This document shows, in pieces, positions 39,448 to 42,175 of a stretch of DNA of 42,175 bases. Source of the stretch: a virus; IMG/VR virus record IMGVR_UViG_3300049846_001066, positions 1-42,175 of that record; one strand, given 5' to 3'. The position numbers were made by a program, and so were the translations under genes. The notes beneath the pieces were generated by a model. That model ran no database searches. It worked only from the letters and a program-made list of their open reading frames with translations, and was not told the origin of the DNA. Position 1 is the first letter of the stretch; every line of letters starts with the position of its first letter.

Positions 39448-41628
39448 ATGGCAGTAACTAACAATAAATCAACAAAATCAGCCTCAACAAAACTATCTAG
39501 TGATTTAGCAACAGCAAAGGCAAAAACAACTGGAATGGACACCAGTCGTATTAACAGTGCAGGAACATATCAGGAGTTAAGTAGAATTTCTAAAGGTACA
39601 AGAAAGTCTAGTGATTTACTGCCTCCTGGTTATAAAGAGGGCGTTGGTATAGAACCCACACCAACAGTTGCACCTATGGCAGAACCAACTCCTACTGTTG
39701 CTCCTATTCAAGAACCGCCACAGGCAAACGCAGGGGTTATTACACCACAAGAAGCACTGAAGAACGCACAGGCATCAGGAACTCCACCACCACAGGATAG
39801 TGGTGAGGCTCGCTCGCAGTTGGGTAAGTTTATGCCACAGGCGGGTGCGACCTTTTACAAACCGTCAGCTGATTCAGCACAGGTTTATGATGCATCAGGT
39901 AAGGCTTTGTCCTATGACCAATATATAGCAGCAGGTGGCAAGGCAGACTTCTCTAATGTTCAGGCAGGGTTACCAGATAACGCAATAACAACTCAAGTAG
40001 AATCAAGTCCTGAATATCAGGCTCTTGTTGAGTCTAAAAAAGAATTTGACGATGTTCTTAATCAAAGACAGTCACTAACACAAGAGTATGAAGCCTTATC
40101 CAAAAAATTAGGCATTGACTCGATTAATACAGAGTTGATGAATATGAAGAACGTGATTGAGGGTACAGAGGATGATTTACGTACTGAAATTACTAAAGCA
40201 GGTGGATTTGCGACAGAGAGTCAGGTACAGGCTTTAACAATGGCTCGCAATAAACAGCTAGTTAAGAACTACAACAATCTCTTAGAAACCAAGCAAATGG
40301 CTATGGAGACTTTGAATACAATGATTGGTTTGGCAGCACAGGACAGGCAGTTTGCTATGCAGGCAGTTAGCCAGAAACTTCAGATTGAGCAACAAATCCT
40401 CAACTACAAGACTATGATGCAGCAGAATGCCCAGAATCAATTAAACCAAATTGCACAGCAATACGGTTATGGTGCTTTAATGACTGGTGATCCATGGCAA
40501 GACGCTTTAACAGAAAAAACTCTTGGTCTTGGTCAAGGCGGTTTAAGTACGCTTGTTGGTATGAAAACCTTAGAACAACAACGATGGGATCAGCAAATGG
40601 GATTCCAGCGTGAACAGTTTGAATGGAGTAAGACAATGGATATGGCAAAGATAGGAGCCAAGGTAGATGCTAATGGTAATATTACAATGCCAGTACCTGG
40701 AGAAGAAGAACTAACAGTGGACGAAATTAAAAAATGGACGGATCTAGGTTATGATGTGTTCCCAGGTATGACCCAATCTGATTTGAAAGTTATGTCTCCA
40801 ACTAAAGGATTGCAATTAAAACAAGATGCAAAGAGTCTGGCTAGTGAGATACAGTCCATGCTTACTGAAGGAAAAGGATTAAGTGCTATAGGTTTTTCTA
40901 GAAATATTTATGGATGGGCTATGTCGAGAATATCAGGTACAAATGCAAAGAAAATGATGAATAGTATAGATGGGTTAAAATCACTATTATCTTTGGATAA
41001 TATCAAATACCTAAAGGGTCAAGGTGCTATATCTGATGCTGAACGATTAACTTTAGAGCAAGCATCTAGTAGGTTAAATGCGGGATTGAAGGAAGAAGAC
41101 TTCCAAAAAGAATTAGATAGAATTAGAGCAGCCTTGAGTCAACCAGCACCAGAGAATCCTAGTGCTCTTAGACAACAGTTTGAGCAGTCACAAACTAACC
41201 AAGTTAAGGGTATGCAACAGCAAAATATCATAGGTAAAATGCCAACTATCCAAATGGATAACAAAAAGGTAGCTTTATTGCCGCAGGTCTACCCACAAGG
41301 CTCGACTGGTGGTCAATGTGGGGTTTGGGTAAGAAGTATAGTTGAAAGACAGGGACTAACTTATCCTCGTGTGGGCGATACTTTAACAGAAAAAGCCCGC
41401 ACTGTACAAAAATATGGTCTTCCAATAACTCAAGCTCGTCCTGGCAGTGTTTTGATTACGGCAGAAAATAAGAAGACTGGACACGTTGCTTATGTACTAG
41501 CAAGAACTGCACAAGGTGTTTATGTGGCAGAAAGTAACTATGGCTTAAATGGAAAGGTAAGTTATGGACGGTTTATACCATTTAACTCACCAATTGCACT
41601 GGGTGTAATTAATCCAACAAGAGCATGA
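39448..41628 (+). CDS. Large internal virion protein with C-terminal CHAP hydrolase
   Basis: The 726-residue protein has a low-complexity N-terminus with repeated EPTPTVAPI units (about 70-95), a long coiled-coil middle (about 185-345), and a C-terminal CHAP domain from about 610. The domain has Cys in GGQCGVWVR, His in KTGHVAYVLA, and an Asn/Glu in AESNYG. It would cut peptidoglycan as DNA enters the cell. It overlaps the next gene by ATGA. The coiled-coil part may also set or fill the tail or core. Confidence 0.82.
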   Translation: MAVTNNKSTKSASTKLSSDLATAKAKTTGMDTSRINSAGTYQELSRISKGTRKSSDLLPPGYKEGVGIEPTPTVAPMAEPTPTVAPIQEPPQANAGVITPQEALKNAQASGTPPPQDSGEARSQLGKFMPQAGATFYKPSADSAQVYDASGKALSYDQYIAAGGKADFSNVQAGLPDNAITTQVESSPEYQALVESKKEFDDVLNQRQSLTQEYEALSKKLGIDSINTELMNMKNVIEGTEDDLRTEITKAGGFATESQVQALTMARNKQLVKNYNNLLETKQMAMETLNTMIGLAAQDRQFAMQAVSQKLQIEQQILNYKTMMQQNAQNQLNQIAQQYGYGALMTGDPWQDALTEKTLGLGQGGLSTLVGMKTLEQQRWDQQMGFQREQFEWSKTMDMAKIGAKVDANGNITMPVPGEEELTVDEIKKWTDLGYDVFPGMTQSDLKVMSPTKGLQLKQDAKSLASEIQSMLTEGKGLSAIGFSRNIYGWAMSRISGTNAKKMMNSIDGLKSLLSLDNIKYLKGQGAISDAERLTLEQASSRLNAGLKEEDFQKELDRIRAALSQPAPENPSALRQQFEQSQTNQVKGMQQQNIIGKMPTIQMDNKKVALLPQVYPQGSTGGQCGVWVRSIVERQGLTYPRVGDTLTEKARTVQKYGLPITQARPGSVLITAENKKTGHVAYVLARTAQGVYVAESNYGLNGKVSYGRFIPFNSPIALGVINPTRA

Positions 41629-42175
41629 CAAAACAAGAAGAGATTTTACTTAGGAAAAAAGCAATGGATTGGGGTTATGATGCTAATAAAACCAATCAAT
41701 TCATAGAATTTGCAAAGCAAAAACAAGAGATAACTCGAACCCCAGTAGAACAAGATCAACCTCAACAAGACGGTATCTTAAAATCAATTATCAAAGATCC
41801 TATTAAAGAATTACTTGTTAGACCAGCTGTCCGTGCCACTCAGGCTGGTATTGCTGGTGTAGGCGGTGCTATTGGTAAGCTAACAGGCAACGAAGCTCTC
41901 AAAAATAGAGCTTTAGACTTTTCACAACAGGAACAAAATGTCTCCCTACCGTTGTTGGGTAATTTTAATATACCTGGTCAAAAAACAGGAATGGCTGGCG
42001 CAAAGCAGATTGGTGGCGATATATTAAAGTCAGCTTCTTATCTGTATACTCCAGGTGCGGCGGCGGGTACGGTAAAGGCAGGTTTAGGTGGTGCGGTGAA
42101 AACAGCAGCGATGCAGGGTGCAAGGGGAGGTGCGATAGGACTAGGTGCTTATCAGACTGGACAAGCATTACAAGA
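41625..42175 (+). CDS. Large internal/ejection-type virion protein, 5' part (continues at base 1)
   Basis: The ATG at 41625 overlaps the previous stop (ATGA), which supports this start. The frame runs past the window end, and the repeat makes it continue at base 1 to 1562, for 661 residues in all. The N-terminus has a KKAMDWGYDANKTNQFIEFAK helix of the type found in phage internal proteins, then a hydrophobic Gly-rich segment (AGIAGVGGAIG). The join is in frame: base 42096 equals base 48. Confidence 0.85.
   Translation, partial: MTKQEEILLRKKAMDWGYDANKTNQFIEFAKQKQEITRTPVEQDQPQQDGILKSIIKDPIKELLVRPAVRATQAGIAGVGGAIGKLTGNEALKNRALDFSQQEQNVSLPLLGNFNIPGQKTGMAGAKQIGGDILKSASYLYTPGAAAGTVKAGLGGAVKTAAMQGARGGAIGLGAYQTGQALQ
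42049..42175. repeat. Terminal direct repeat, second copy
   Basis: This is identical to bases 1-127 and closes the circle. See the first copy. Confidence 0.97.

Noticed and set aside
1-42175. Reassigned stop codon (as in some phages and in Gracilibacteria or Mycoplasma hosts)
   Set aside because: TAA, TAG and TGA each end genes at positions where the next gene starts by overlap, and Trp is encoded by TGG, so the standard bacterial code fits.
1-42175. Lysogeny functions (integrase, attachment site, excisionase, repressor pair)
   Set aside because: No recombinase motif or CI/Cro-like protein was found. The one small ribbon-helix-helix protein is not enough to argue for lysogeny.

Overview
The window is a complete, circular genome of a tailed bacteriophage. 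Bases 1-127 recur exactly at 42049-42175, so the unique length is 42,048 bp, and the gene that begins at 41625 continues in frame across the join to base 1562. The sequence is AT-rich. TAA, TAG and TGA all act as stops, so there is no sign of a reassigned genetic code. I found no tRNA, rRNA, integrase, repressor, DNA polymerase or RNA polymerase gene. An N4-gp56-type capsid protein, a 628-residue portal, no recognisable sheath or tail-tube gene and large hydrophobic internal proteins suggest a short-tailed, podovirus-like particle, probably lytic. The host is not identifiable from the sequence. It should be a bacterium with peptidoglycan, because three different peptidoglycan hydrolases are encoded.

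The transcription plan is simple. Divergent sigma70-like promoters sit at 15508-15604. Leftward genes (minus strand, 15422 down to 11302) are small: an O-type replication initiator, zinc-ribbon proteins, a ribbon-helix-helix mini-protein, an HNH protein, a transglycosylase with a membrane peptide, a zinc protein with an SSB-like C-terminal tip, and a PD-(D/E)XK nuclease. Rightward genes (plus strand) run from 15616 through the join to 11206. The two directions meet at a bidirectional terminator at 11266-11303.

Rightward layout: 15616-24635 is a sugar and glycan island with GT6, GT2, GT11 and GT17 transferases, GDP-mannose 4,6-dehydratase, a DegT aminotransferase, an epimerase, DUF5672 and DUF3431-like proteins, interrupted by a homing endonuclease and preceded by a dNTP-hydrolase-like gene. 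24640-26423 encodes GroES and GroEL. 26423-30209 holds a ParB-methyltransferase and the terminase genes, with an FkbM methyltransferase between small and large terminase. 30202-39446 holds portal, scaffold, capsid, adaptor and tail genes. 39448-1562 encodes two large internal or ejection proteins. 1662-6190 encodes coiled-coil and beta-repeat appendages. 6187-8434 is a lysis region ending in a terminator. 8438-11206 is a cassette with strong ribosome binding sites (HNH, metallophosphoesterase, small membrane and zinc proteins).

The most unusual points are these. (1) A ~250-nt multi-helix element on the minus strand (14201-14449) has G-U wobbles that point to a minus-strand RNA. (2) A second interlocked structured element lies at 8438-8606. 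Each of the two precedes a small HNH gene. (3) The phage GroEL has lost the catalytic Asp of its ATP motif. (4) A glycan island of about 9 kb includes a blood-group-type GT6 enzyme. (5) Interlocking hairpins occur in the leader of the replication gene.
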